Origin: Gelatoporia subvermispora B | Lineage: Eukaryota > Basidiomycota > Agaricomycetes > Polyporales > Gelatoporiaceae | Assembly: GCA_000320605.2 (NCBI GenBank) | Contig: KB445796.1 | Location: forward strand, 836,926 to 900,925 | Length of the DNA stretch: 64,000 nt | Reading direction: 5' to 3' | In this document: positions 1 through 12,530 of the stretch, in pieces | Layout: the number at the start of each line of letters is the position of its first letter | Position numbering within the stretch: the first letter of the stretch is position 1 | Notes under the pieces: generated by a model | Told to the model about the DNA's origin: nothing | Database searches by the model: none | The model's input: only the letters and a program-made list of their open reading frames with translations | Program-made: the position numbers and the translations under genes

Positions 1-55
1 TTTCCATTCACTTGATGTCAATCTGCTCTAGACTTTCTACTCAGGCTCGCGCACC

Positions 56-1607
56 ATGACATCACCACAAGACTCCCATTCACCAGCCCAGACTGCATCG
101 ACGAAGATGACGGACGAGGTTGCAGCACCGGCGGTCCCGGCACCGACCATCGAGGTCGAAGAGAAGAAGACACCACCCTTTCTTAGCCCTCAGCTGTCTT
201 CTTACTTTATCGCGGGTGGCCTGGCGGGCGCTGCCTCGCGCACCGTCGTCAGCCCTCTCGAACGATTGAAGATCATCCAGTGCGCAACGGATTGTTCTGA
301 GTGTCGCCGGTGTTGCTGATATCATACGTGGTGGCCTCCAGGCAGGTGCAGCCTCAGTCTTCAGACAAGCAGTACAAGGGTGTCTGGTCCAGTCTCGTCC
401 GCATGTGGAGGGAGGAGGGGTTCAAGGGTTTCATGCGAGGGAACGGCATCAACTGTCTGCGTATTGTGCCCTACAGGTGAGCACGACAATTGCACGTGTT
501 CCCGGCCCCGAGCTTTACGTCCAACGCAGCGCTGTGCAGTTCACCACCTACGAGCAACTCAAGAGAGTGAGTGATCCGCTTGACCCTTTGCGCTGACACA
601 GCCCTCTGACACGCAAGATAGTGGCTCACAAATAACGGAGCTAGGAAACTAGACACGCCGACGAGACTGTGTGCCGGTGCGATCGCCGGTATCACCTCTG
701 TCTGTAAGTGGGATCTTCCGCGAACATGTCATATGCATCCATGTGTAGTAGGACATCAATTCATCTTGTTCAATGATAGGTGCAACATACCCCTTAGACT
801 TGGTCCGATCTCGTCTGTCCATCGCCACTGCTTCTATACCCGTACAACATGCCCCGTCGTCGAGCCACGCCGCTAAGCCTGCGCTCACATCTGCATACCA
901 CACCGCTAGCACCACCGCTTCGCGCCTCACCGCGACCGCGACTGCGTCCCATTTCAAGCCCGCCGATCTTACCATGTGGGGTATGACCCTGAAGGTGATG
1001 CGCGACGAAGGCGGGGTGTGGGCGCTATATCGTGGCCTTGTGCCTACTGCGATGGGCGTCGCGCCGTATGTTGGTAAGTCTTCCATTGTTTCTACGAGCA
1101 CTGCCTCCCAACCAGCGGAACGCTGATAACTCCGGGGCGCCGTAGGCATTAACTTTGCTTCGTATGAGGCGCTGCGAGGCGTCATCACGCCTCCCGAGAA
1201 GACGACGGTCGCGCGGAAGTTGCTGTGCGGCGCGCTAGCTGGTAGGTGATGGCTATATACACCATGCGCATTACCTGTTTGACCTTGAGACGCGCAAAGG
1301 TTCCATATCTCAAAGTTTGACGTACCCGTTCGACGTCCTTCGACGGAAAATGCAAGTGACAGGCATGGGGTCCCTGGGATATCAGTACAATGGGGCGCTT
1401 GATGCCCTGCAAAGCATTGTTCGGACAGAAGGGGTGCGTGGGCTCTACCGAGGCCTCTGGCCGAACCTGTGTAAGTGGCGCCGTGAAATGTGGTGCGGAT
1501 ATGTTGCTGATTTTAGCCTCTTTGCGTCATTAGTGAAGGTAGCGCCGAGCATTGCGACGTCGTTCTACACGTACGAGCTGGTGAAGGAGGCCCTTGGGGC
1601 GACATGA
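56..1607 (+). CDS. Mitochondrial carrier (SLC25) family protein
   Basis: Inner-membrane solute carrier with three tandem repeats, each carrying a carrier signature: PLERLK, PLDLVR and PFDVLR. Hand splicing gives eight exons (56-279, 342-476, 530-566, 622-703, 780-1073, 1146-1241, 1300-1470, 1534-1607) joining into 370 codons without a stop, a usual carrier length. The start is the first ATG, followed by a polar Ser/Thr/Pro tail of about 40 residues before the first helix. Repeat 1 to 2 reads like the yeast YPR011C/SLC25A42 branch (adenine nucleotide, CoA or PAPS-type substrates), but the substrate cannot be fixed from sequence. An Ala/Thr/Ser-rich insert of about 45 residues follows the second signature. 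Frames stay open and splice sites are canonical, so it looks functional. Confidence 0.9.
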
Positions 1608-2456
1608 TGGTGACGCCATCAGGTTCTCACAGTTATTGAGCAGTTCTCATCTGCTCTGTCGATTGCATTCTCACCTCGCGTCCACGCGGGTCATATCACA
1701 TATCACATATCACATCTGCATCAGACATACCACCTCATGGTTGGGACATTGACAGTCTACTTTCAAGTGCATCGGGATCTCGGAGTAGACAAACAAGCGG
1801 CGTGTTAGACTTATTCGTACATCCTAAACTATGTCTGCGAGACGATTTGTAGACTAGCGGGTAGAGTAGACACAACTAGTTATCGGCATTGTCTCACGGA
1901 AAGAGCATCGAAGCTGTCGATTACGAACAATAGAGCGTCGGATGCAATCGAATGAAGGGGGCATTAAGGAGAAGGTGAAACGTTGAGCCGTGAATAGACC
2001 GCAGGAGACAGCGCGGCCTGGCAGGGCCTAGCGTGACCGGCGCGGGTGGCGACGCTAAGCGCTGGACCTGAAGCTGATGCTTCCGTAACGGCCGTAACGT
2101 TCACCAGGCAGACAAGCGACGCCACCTCCGACCTCCTCCTCCCATCCACCGCATTCCCCGTCGTCGTCGTCTGCGACGGCCACCACCATCCCGCCCTCTA
2201 CATGTCTCTTCCCGCTGTATAGGTCCATCGCCTAATCTTCTCGAGCCATCAGGCTTGCATCGCAAGTTCCGGTGCGTTGCGGCTGCATCACCTCGCCTCG
2301 TCCTCGTTGCTCTCCTGGCTCCACGGGTCGCTGACTGTCTTTTCTGGCCGTCCTGCAGTGCACTCGAGCCTTTTCCGGAGGTCAAATCAAGCAGAGCACC
2401 CGCGGAAGCTCTCCCTCCATATATTTATCGCTATCTTTAGGAGATTGCCTGCCGCC
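1608..2456. other. Intergenic: carrier 3' end and RhoGAP gene 5' region
   Basis: About 850 bases between two genes on the same strand. The only open frames are short and arginine- or proline-rich, with no domain. It should hold the carrier polyadenylation region and the RhoGAP promoter and leader. From about 2100 it is C/T-rich, as common in fungal promoters. One open frame runs from 2277 into the RhoGAP gene, but the better-placed start is the ATG at 2457. Confidence 0.5.
1692..1714. repeat. Short 7-bp tandem repeat
   Basis: Three perfect copies of CATATCA followed by a partial copy, about 85 bases past the carrier stop codon. It is probably a small slippage repeat in the 3' untranslated region. 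No function is implied. Confidence 0.7.
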
Positions 2457-5400
2457 ATGCCCGGACATCGCAGCCAGCAACTCCGGAACAAGGATGGCCA
2501 CGCCCATTCGGCCTCGCTCTCCTCGAGTTCATTAGCTTCTTCGGATGCCTCCTCTGTCGCATCCTCTGTACTCCTGCCCGCAGCTCCCCCGTCCAATTCG
2601 AGCCAGTCTGATTTCGCGGTGTCAGATCACTCGGCGCCCTCCCTGCACGCGCCCTCTAAGAACCGCCTGTTCCCTCTCTCCCTGCACGCCATTACCTCAA
2701 AATCCTCCCCCTCACCGTCGATGGGCCAATCCTACTCTCGGCCTTCCGCATCACCAGCGCCCGTCATCAGCGCACCGGTCGGGCCCGCCAGTAAGCTCAA
2801 GCGCGTATGGAATAACCGTCGCAAGAAATCCGAGGACATCACTTCATTGTTCTCAAGTGCGCGACATTCAAGCAGCAAGGAGTCTGAGCACGATGCGTCT
2901 TCGGTAATGACGTCGCCGTCGTCCGTCAGTGACGTGCAAGCACCAGCTCCAGTATGCTCTTCCTCTCGCGTTACGAGTGGTTCCAAGACGTCTGTACTTC
3001 AGATCGCATCATCCAAGATCAGCATACTCGGCAACCGGAGGCCCTCGACGACATTCCAAGAATCGAAGCCCAGCGGTTCATCGTCTCCGCCGCCGCCGCC
3101 GCTCCCTCCGAAAGCGGGCCCTGAACAGGCTCCGCAAACGCCGCCAAAGCCGTTGCCTCCCGTGGAAGTTCCACAGGAGCCACTTCCCGATCCGGAACCC
3201 GAACACGACACAGCTGCCAACGCCGCAAGTCCGTCCGCTGATCCACTTCATCTGCCATCAGATGCGAACACGGCGTTGTCTCGGACAGTTACACAGGAAC
3301 GGTCATCTAATGACAAGGACAGAGATAAACTTAAGGAGGATTGGCGCAAGAGCGATTCCACCATGACCAGCCACGTAACCATTCGTCCAGGTGCATTGGC
3401 AGGGAATCGCTCGCCACGTCCCGTTTCGCTTGCCGAGTCCTCACATTCTGGACACACCATTGTGCCTGTCAACAAGCGTCTCAGCGCACTTATCACTGAC
3501 GCAGAATTCGCGATGCTCGAAGAAAGCGACGGCGGCGAGTCTGGACTAGAGCTCTTGACCCGAGTTTCGTCATCGGGAAGACCATCGCCGACCAGTTCCA
3601 TCAAGGTACGCAACCGCCGTTCTGTGTCCCTCAGCCTTGGGAATGGGTTCTCCGTCAAGCCCAAGCCTGGGCCCTCCGAGCCTCCCCGGTCGCCTCCAAA
3701 TTCGGCTACCATTCACTCTCCCGGCCGTCTCGCAGGCGACAGCATGCCTGGCTCTCCGCTTGCGCCCTCTCGAGACACCCCAACGTTGACTCGTGCTGCT
3801 GCAAACGGAATCATCTCTCCATCCAATGCAGGTGCTAATGGTTCCAGTAGCACCAACTTCCGCGGGCGGCTTGCAGCATGGACTGCAACTTCTGCGTCCG
3901 CACCACATTCACCTGCGACAACTGCGCAGCCGGACCGCCCTCTTCCTGCCTTACCACCAGTCACCAGGCGTCCACAGCCTCCGGGCAGTGCCATTGGACA
4001 CCCGTCCTTCCGCCAAACCGCTGTCAGCATGACAAGCGGCCTCGCGCCAGCCGCGATGGGCTTTGGGAAGCGTGCTGTGGAGAAGGTCGTGGGCCGTGCC
4101 TTCGGTGGCTTCAGCTCCGGGAGCTCCAGCGCATCCGTCCACTCGTCCTCGTCCTCCGTCGGCACTAGCTCTGTCGGCCATGCCTTCCGCAGCGGACAGT
4201 CAAAGTACGCCGAGCACCCGATTGGCCGCACGTCGTCCGATCTGTCTGGATCCGGTTCAGGACCTGGCGGAGTGTGGAAGGCGAAGCGTCGAGGACACGC
4301 ATTCTCGGGCAGCTCGAGCATCAGCTCATCCATTACGTCGTCCTCGGCGTCTGACATCGACCAGTTCACGCCGTCCGGCCCTAGCCTTGGCAAGCGCGTG
4401 CGTGGACCCCGGCGCAATAGTTCTGGTGTTAGCATCGCGGGGGGACTGGTTTTCAAGCGGGATCTTAGGCAGTGCGTGCAGGACACCGCTATCGATAGCG
4501 TGCTGGAGCGCCTGTCTGTTGGTGAAGATCTGGAGAGCTGGGACGGCGGTGTGAGGCCGCTGGAGGAGCGCATGCTGCCTGCACTTGCCATGCGATGTGC
4601 ACAGCATATACTCAAGTGGGGTGTGCAGGAGGAGGGTCTCTTCCGGTGAGTTCGCTTGGCATGGGTCGTGAAGGTTGTACTAATATATTCTTACAGAATC
4701 AGCGGACGTTCTTCACATGTCGCTAAGTTACGTTCCGAGTTTGATGCAGGTATGTTGATGAATAGGTGCTGTGTTGCTCGTTGCTCATCATATGCAGGCG
4801 CCGACTTTGATATGGTTGACTGCGATCCCGGGGATCTGGACCCGCACGCAGTGTCTTCTATCTTCAAGACATTTTTGCGTGAATGTGCGTATCCTCTGGT
4901 CATGTTCACGAACCCGGCTGACATGATCCCCCTCTAGTGCCCGAGTCAATCTTGACCTCTGCATTGATACCTTACTTCGAGTCCGCTTTGCAAGCCGAGG
5001 AAGCAGACGCAGCAAGTTCCTCCGGCGACTCAAACTCTTCACGCCCAAGAATGTCAGTGGGTATGTCTGGCCCCACGTTGCCAGCAGGTCCTCGAATGAG
5101 CGTGGCAACTGCCCTACGGAAACCTCCATCCCTTTCTACTCTGGCGCTACCTAGCTTCGCGAGCATGCGCAGTATCTCGGAGTCCCTTCGGAATGCACTG
5201 ACGTGGCTCGTTGCCAAGTTGCCCCAAGAGAACCGGGATCTACTCTACACTGTCGTCGAGTTGATCAAGGCAACTGCGAGTAGGAGTAAGGAGACGAAGA
5301 TGCCTTTGGGGAACCTGCTGCTTGTCTTCTGCCCGAGTCTCAACATGAGCCCAACGTTGCTGCGAGTACTCTGTGAAGCAGATAGTATCTGGCAAGGCAT

Positions 5401-6739
5401 ACCGAAGAACTCCGTGGACCCCGTAGTCCTAGATATCAGACCATCAGGATCTGAAGATGCGGCTGACGCTGCTGCCCAATCTGTTCTTTCGATCGATGCA
5501 GAACACTCATCATCTGGAAGCACAGACTGGTCGCAAGGAGACGAGGACCAGGATGCGTGCTCGCTCACTACATCAGAACATCCGTCGACAGATTCTAGTC
5601 TGACCACAGAATCCGATACGGACAACGACTCCCGCATTGAGATGGAGCAGAAGCCCGTCTGGCCTGCGCAAGATTCCTTAGAAGTCGTCTTCATCCCTCC
5701 GATCAGTCCCACTACCCCGGTTTCGCTGCAAGATGATTCGGCGTCGTATGTTTCCGCGCTGGAAACGCCTCCGGGCGGTTGCACACGGTCTACCAGTGCC
5801 AGCCCGCAAATCCCACTTCTGACCTCGTCATCTGAATCCCTGGATACCCGATCTAGCATCTCAGAAGAGCCTGTTTCCCCTCAGGCCGCTAGCTCTTCCT
5901 CCTCTCACAAGTCAAATGCAAAGCCCCCTGATGTGTCGCTGAGCACTGACGTAGTCGATTTGTCTTTCTCTGTGCCGCAGCGACCTACGATTAGCTCACC
6001 GGTCCCCTTCCCGTCGTCTGGCGGTAGCTCGCCACATACCCCTCTGACACCGCGAAAATCTCTGGCTCTTCTCTCTTTCCCATCCTTCAAACCCGAGCCC
6101 AGCGGCAGCAGCCCTTCATCCAGCCCGATGAGGCGGACGAAGCGACCATCCCTCCATCTCCTCTTCTCCAGGAAGTCGTCTTCGCCCAAAGCGTCCCCAT
6201 CCAGGGGTTTCTCCCCGGTCGCTGCGGCCTCTGTGCCGAGCTTCAGCCCGTACCTCCCCAACGCCTCGTCTTCAGAGGTGGGACTAGGCCCGTTGGCCAG
6301 TGTGACCAGCCTGCCGCCGCTGTTGGACACAGCTATCTCGTCGTCGCCTATCAATCTTGCATTTGAGGAGGCTACCCACCAGATCAAAAGCAAGAGTGAT
6401 ACTGTGCGCTCGGCACCGACTCCTTCCACTTCGTCTCCTTCTACACTCCTCCACCCCAGGGCCCATTCAGATCACCTTGTCCGCACAGATTCCTTTGCAT
6501 CATCCTTGTTCTCCACGCCACACCAAACGCCCATCGCCGACTTGTACCAGAATCGTTCAAAATCTGTGCTTTCGTTCCACCAGGGTACGGAAGACGAGAA
6601 CGTACCAGAGTCGGGCACGCGTTCAGTCACTACGCCGACGTTGAACATGCCTGCTATCGACCTCAGCATCGAGTCCACCGTCCAGGACGACTGGGCATCT
6701 AGCGTCCTGTTAGCAGCGCACACTCAGCCGGGTCACTGA
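2457..6739 (+). CDS. Large RhoGAP-domain protein
   Basis: GTPase-activating protein for a Rho/Cdc42-type GTPase, expected to act in polarity or wall signalling. Four exons: the first ends at 4645 and three short introns cut the catalytic domain. About 730 N-terminal residues are low-complexity Ser/Pro/Thr with polyproline stretches. The RhoGAP domain starts near HILKWGVQEEGLFRISG, where the R of GLFRISG is the arginine finger. It continues through FKTFLRELPESILTSALIPY and ends near NLLLVFCPSLN. About 65 Ser/Pro-rich residues interrupt the domain between the LIPYFESAL helix and LTWLVAKLPQENRDLLY. About 450 further disordered residues follow, with many Ser-Pro sites. Total length is roughly 1,380 residues. 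The ATG at 2457 is chosen because the upstream in-frame sequence looks untranslated. The GTPase target is unknown. Confidence 0.88.
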
Positions 6740-7248
6740 CCACGCGTGCCGGGTGTTGCCGGTTGAGCAGGCTTGCTGGAACACTTGCGTTTTCTCTTTG
6801 ATATCTTCGTGGTGTTTTCATAGGCTTGCATCGGGTCGATTACGGACATTATCACACTCTCTTTATTACTTTCGTTCTCAGCACATCATGAATATTCTGG
6901 CACCTGCATCATCATGTTTAACGATTGTTCGTAGTTATGTCGCCCTTCCATTAGCCCTCTGGCCTATGGCCCCAGTATCTACTGTTCACGATGTCTTTTA
7001 TACCTTGTGATGTAGTCCGTAGCACAATTCATAAACCAACGTCTGTCGGCAATGGTTTGGCAAGTAATTTATTATTCTTCCCATAAACGACGTTCTGGAT
7101 CTGGATGAAATGGTGCTACATTGCTACAACGTGAGGATCGTGTGTATGGTGCAAACCGGAACGTTATAAACGATACAGGTAGCAGTTTGTATGACCGTCC
7201 GTGCCAAGAGATCTATCAAGTTGAGTGTGTCCTATCCGAATGTGAAAT
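6740..7248. other. Convergent intergenic region
   Basis: About 500 bases between the stops of the RhoGAP gene (+) and the GH63 gene (-). It is more AT-rich than the flanking exons and should hold both polyadenylation regions. I see no gene, repeat or RNA. Confidence 0.5.
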
Positions 7249-10200
7249 CTAAAGTGCATCAGGAGAAACATCTCCCAGTGTATTGAGGTCGGCGGCGCTG
7301 TATGCGCTGTACAGGGAACGCGTTTCGTCACCATACTCGGACTGTGAGTCGATGTTTTCCTGAAATAATGTGAGCACACATTAAAAAGGCAGATGAGGTC
7401 TGGACATACATCGAAGTAATGTTGCGCGAGACTGCGAGGTGCTGGAAGCAATGCGTCATTGATGAGCTCGGGAAATATAGTAACCGATACTCACTCTTCG
7501 GCGTCTTGGGCAAGCGGCACGACGCGCCACTCTGGAGGATGTGGTACGCAACCAATCCAGACCTGCGATGTTCTCAGCGACCTGGATGCATTCCCTGCCA
7601 TCTCTAGGAACACTCACCATCCAGTCTGGTGCGAAGCACCCAATCCCCGACCATCGTCTCCATGGAAGAACTACAATATCCAATTACTAACTGCAACCAG
7701 CGTGAAAGTGAAACGCGAATTACGGACCTCATAGAACCAGACGTAGTCCCGGAAGTGAGGGTCTCGGTCGAGCTTCACATTCCCACCATTAGTTGCCCGC
7801 CTTCCTTCTCGGTCTCGACCAAAGATGTGAATGATTCGGTGCTGAATTTCTTCGGCAACTCCAACGAGGTTCATGTAATCACCGCTACCAGTTGGACATT
7901 CCACCTGTCGGGGGAGCGGTAAGACTCCCAACGTGACAGTCGCACAGAATGAATATCAGATACCTGAAGATCATCTCCGTAATACTGGTAGAACCGCTGT
8001 AAGCTCTCGATGAGTAAGAAATTCACAGCAAGCCCTACGGACACAGCGTCTATTAGCTTCGCTAACCCATCCATCTCAGTGTTCACTTACAGATAGGTCC
8101 TCTCCAGTTCGAGTTGCCACCGAACATTCCAGACTTCGAATCGCCGGGCCAGTAGTTGACCTCGTAACGTTCACCGTGAACGTCTATGCCCCAGGGCTCG
8201 TCTTTATGCTTCTTGGACAAGCTGTTCCTTCATCAGACGCGAACGTTGGGGAAAACGAGAGCGAACATACGATCTAATGCCGTGTTCACTAAAGAATTCA
8301 TTCTCGTCTAGCATCTTCTCGAGAATGCGCACCAGGCGGTCCTTGTTGGTCAAAGCAAGCAGTCTACGCTCACCACGCCCCTTGGCTGTGAATGACATCA
8401 GATCAGCCTCTTGTTTAAAGGCTTCGGCAGGACTGACCCTTCATGTTGGCCATCGTTCTCTCAGATACCTCCGGCCGATTGTCCATGAACCACTCCAGGC
8501 GCTTCTTGAATCCAGGGAAACGATTGATCGTGGCAGGTTCCAGGACAAGTGTGGCATATAGTGGGATGAGCCCTACGAGACTCCTGACAGGGAGCTGCAT
8601 CGAATCGCCTGGCCCAAATTCGATTGCGTCGTAATACATTCCGTCTTGTTCGTTCCACAGACTGACTTCATTCTCGCCTTCCTGATAGGTCATTGCATCT
8701 GCGATGAAGATGAAATGCTGTATGGCATGCAACCTTTTGAGTATCACTCGAGGCGATGTTTTAATAGATAGCATACCTCGAAGAACTTGGATGCGATGTC
8801 TTCGTATACCGGGTTGTGCTTCGCCAATTCCAGAGCCATGTTCAGCCTGACGTGACGAGAGTCAGTCCGGTTAGGAAGCTTAGTGTGGTGCTACCTTACA
8901 TATTCAAACAATAGAATGCCATCCAAGCAGTTCCATCGGCCTGGCGTAAGACACCTCCGGTAGGGAGTGGTTCGGATCGGTTGAACACTCCGATGTTGTC
9001 CAGCCCAAGGAATCCGCCCTCAAAAACGCCCTTACCGCCTGCGTCTTTGCGATTCACCCACCTGGCGACCAATTCAGCACAAAGGTTCGATTACGTCGAC
9101 ACAATTGGTAGCCTTACCAAGTGAAGTTGAGGAGCAGTTTCTGGAAGACGCGCTCTAGGAACTTAAGATCTTCCCTGCCATATAGTTTTCGCTCAAGCTT
9201 GAACACGCGGAATGTAGCCCTGTATCCATGTATTGTCAGAAGCGGATTCTGTGTGGTAACGCGAGGATCTGGGTATTGCACATACCACGCGTGTACTGGA
9301 GGATTGACGTCACCGAAATTCCACTCATAAGCAGGGATTTGTCCATCGGGTTTCATGTACCACTCCCGTGTAAGCAAATCTAGTTGCTTTTTGGCAAAAG
9401 TGGGATCAACCACGGCAAGGGGGATGCAATGGAACGCGGTGTCCCATGCGGCAAAGAAAGGGTATTCCCACCTATTGGGGGCGTCACCATATGCGCATCT
9501 ATTAATTGCGAAGCACGTACTTATCCGGCATAGACAAGATATCAGCAATATAGAGGTGTTTCCAATCCTAAAGACGAGGTGTTCTTAGCTGGGAACGTCT
9601 ACAGATTATGATCAACTCACCCCGTTCCTGACATGTTTACGCTCCGGAGGTGGGGGAGGCTGGGCGGGGTCACCTTTCATCCAGTCCTTCTGGATAAACT
9701 GGTAGAATTGCTTCGTCCAAAGCATACCACCAAGAGCCTGCCGCATAATCTGCTTGAGATCGTCGGTGACATTTGGGGTCATCACGAGTGCGTTGTAAAA
9801 TTCATCTGCTTCCTGCCGTCTTTCCTCGATAGTGTCGTCAAAAATGCCCTCGTCCTCAATACTGGAATCCTGCCCCGGAGTCTTCGGAGTCAGCTTCAGG
9901 CGGACTACTGCACAGCCGCCATTCGGGGGAACGTCACGAAAGACGTAGTGAGCTGCCGACTTTGTTCCTCGCTTTGCTGGGTTTACGAAGGAGGGAGTAG
10001 CTGGGAAAGGGGTGCGCGGCCCCTCTTCTTCCTCGGAGCTCGGAGTTTCAGTACCAAAGCCATTGCCGCGTGGTTTAGTGTGTCGCGGCGATGTAGCAGA
10101 GTGAATCTTGGTCGCAAAGAAGCCAGGGTGCCCTGCATCCGTGGGCGGCGGGCGATGACCCGGGATGATGTGGTCGTGGAACGCGTCTTTCACAAATGGC

Positions 10201-11443
10201 GTTTCGTTCTGTCCTCCGTAAAGCCGATGGAAGTTTGTGTTGTTCTCCGTAAACAGCAGCTCCGGCTCGACTCCATCAGGATCTTCACCATCAGCATTCG
10301 CGCTACCCGACGTGCCCGCGGCGCCTACGGGTGGCGGAGATGGCAGGCAGTAGAGGTGGTACTTGCCAAGAGTGGGATGGACAGCTGTGACCACATTGTT
10401 ACCCGACGCAGACATACTCGGTATAGGTGGACGCTCCGCGGGCCATGACCAAGTGTTCGGGAACCAGAATTGAGGAATGATATGGAGCGTCGCAGGTTCA
10501 GGGCCTCGATTGTAGGATGTGATGCGTACATAGACGCTGTCCGAATCCTGTTCGTCCTTTGCGTACTATGGTGCGTATTTGTCAGATGTCCGTCGCATAC
10601 AGCGATGAGTGAGTGCACCGACCTCGACGAAAACGTCCCAGTACCTGTCCTCTTCGAATGCGTCTGTGTCCAGGATTTCGAATTCGGGGACATCACGTCC
10701 GCGATGCACGTTCTCGCGTACTAGCTCTTCGTATGGATAAGCCTTCTGAGGGTACTTGTACAGGAACTTCATGTAAGAATGTGTCGGAGTCGAGTCGAGA
10801 TAGTAGTACAGTTCCTTGACGTCCTCGCCGTGATTGCCTTGGTGGCCTGTGACACCAAAGAACCGCTCCTTGAGAATCCTGTCTTTCTCATTCCAAAGAG
10901 CCAGCGAAAAGCACAGCCGTTGGTGATTGTCAGAGATGCCTGCGATACCATCTTCGCCCCATCTGTAAGCACGCGATCTCGCATGTTCGTGCGGGAAGTG
11001 GCTCCATGCGTCACCGTTCGCCGAATAGTCTTCACGGACTGTTGCCTGCATACAATCAGATCAGTAGCATACACCCCGCATCAGATGTGGTGACGAACCC
11101 ATTGCCTGTCACTCAGATATGGGCCCCAACGCTTCCAGTGCACATCCTTTCTCAAATCTTGTTCCAGTCGATATCTCTCCACACCATCGTAATCAGTGCG
11201 AAGCTGGGCAGACAGCCTCTCTTTGAAGGGGATATACTCCTCCGATTCGCCATCGTGCTTGGGCGATGGCAGAACCTGGGACCTGGCGAGGGTTGGGCGG
11301 GACTGAGGCGCTGGCTGTTCAGCCGGTTTAGGTATGTCGATGGTCAACGAATTATCCGAGGTTGAGCGCGAGGGTGCAGGGTCTTCATCGCCGTTTTTGC
11401 CTCTGAATATCTTGCCTTGAATCTTCTTTGTCTGGGCAGACAT
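7249..11443 (-). CDS. Glycoside hydrolase family 63-type protein (YMR196W-like)
   Basis: Large glycosidase-like protein in many exons, roughly 1,100 residues, matching the size of yeast YMR196W. Without a visible signal peptide it is probably cytosolic. The N-terminus ([13 protein letters not shown]) is followed by a disordered stretch. Then come [37 protein letters not shown] and [15 protein letters not shown], which are hallmarks of this branch. The C-terminal (alpha/alpha)6 part contains [31 protein letters not shown] and [13 protein letters not shown], the GH63 active-site surroundings. It ends at a TAG after [11 protein letters not shown]. One junction near 7485-7510 did not resolve in phase with canonical sites, so that exon border is uncertain. 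The substrate is not known; family members act on glucosylated or small glycosides. Confidence 0.88.
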
Positions 11444-11716
11444 GGCGAGATGGAAAGAGGGAGGTCAGACGCGTCGCAGTTAACAGGCGGGCGCGTGTCG
11501 ACGCGTACCAAGTCACGACTCTACGTCACTCCACACCGTGGGAACAAACTGATCTCTTGAGATAGCCCCACATGGCCGAGGCCTCCCCCACACCACGTGC
11601 TGCTGCTGCCGCTCTACGGTTCTCGGCCCGCGCCCACAGACGCCCATAATCTCGCCGCTAGCCCCGTTTCTCGACTTTGACCGTAACTTTGACCACTGCG
11701 TGCATAACCTCAAGCC
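11444..11716. promoter_or_regulatory. Divergent promoter region with two ACGCGT boxes and a CACGTG
   Basis: The 273 bases between the GH63 start (-) and the calycin-like start (+) must hold both promoters. Two ACGCGT hexamers (11469-11474 and 11501-11506) resemble the MluI cell-cycle box of yeasts, and a CACGTG lies near 11597. These are sequence matches only and binding is inference. Confidence 0.35.
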
Positions 11717-12530
11717 ATGACCGACTCTTTATCAGACGCTGTAGTCATCCATCCTCCAGACGCGCAGAACTCTTCCTTAAACTTTGCCGTGGAGCAATTC
11801 ATGGGAACATGGTGCGCACATTCGTTTGCTCCACTTGTCGAAAGAGCCAAGACTCGGGTATTGACCGTGTGTAGGTATGTCACTCATTCGACTCTTCCAC
11901 TCTGGAAGGTAAGCACTTATCGCCCTGTACAGTATAGACTGAGTCCGAAGTCTCCTGATGACACGTATCATTTGCAATCTCCGTCGCAGTAGTCGAAGAA
12001 GGATGTCTCTATCAACTACACGTTGAGACCACGCGCCTCTACGAATCAACCATTGCAATTCGATGACGTGGTTCAGTATCGCTCAGCATCCGCTCGACCA
12101 GACTCTACGCCTCAGCGCGTCATAGGAGTGGATTCATTGCATCAGCCAGCAAACAACAGCTCTCGGTCTGAATCATCGCCAGCCCATCCACCTCCCACTC
12201 ATTTCAAATGGCGCGGGAAAGGATGGCTTATGATTGCATCGTCCCGTTGGCAGATACTCGGGTTGGGCGGCGGAGACAGCTCTGCGTGGGCGGTTACCTT
12301 CTTTGAAAAGACGCTCTTCACACCCGCAGGACTTGACATTTACTCCCGGTCTTCGGAGGGGTTACTTCCAAGTCTTCTGGAAGACATTGTAAGTAAGATT
12401 CAAGCCCTCGGGGGAGATGTGGGAAGGCTTGCCGAACAATTTTTTGAGGTCACTAGAAGCTCTTCAGACGGTATGTAGCCGACTTCCCGGGCATTCCTTA
12501 TCATCTGTATATTTACCCCGTGCAGTCTAG
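11717..12530 (+). CDS. Calycin/lipocalin-like protein
   Basis: Small predicted beta-barrel protein of about 220 residues. After splicing, exon 1 joins exon 2 to give the lipocalin-type opening FMGTWYVTHSTLPLWK, where GTWYV is the conserved first strand. Exon 2 joins exon 3 as SKKDVSINYTLRPR. The core continues with FKWRGKGWLMIASSRWQILG and AWAVTFFEKTLFTPAGLDIY, alternating as in a calycin barrel. The C-terminal helix is about 40 residues. The second intron must end at the TAG of CAGTAG because the nearer site would create a stop. The last intron leads to an immediate TAG at 12528. There is no signal peptide, so it is probably cytosolic. The ligand is unknown. Confidence 0.72.

Noticed and set aside
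2277..2456. Upstream extension of the RhoGAP frame
   Set aside because: In-frame open sequence continues upstream, but it begins without a good ATG and looks like a C/T-rich leader; ATG 2457 is preferred.
3713..4615. 300-codon minus-strand frame
   Set aside because: Antisense shadow of the RhoGAP exon, explained by its Ser/Pro-rich codon use; no domain.
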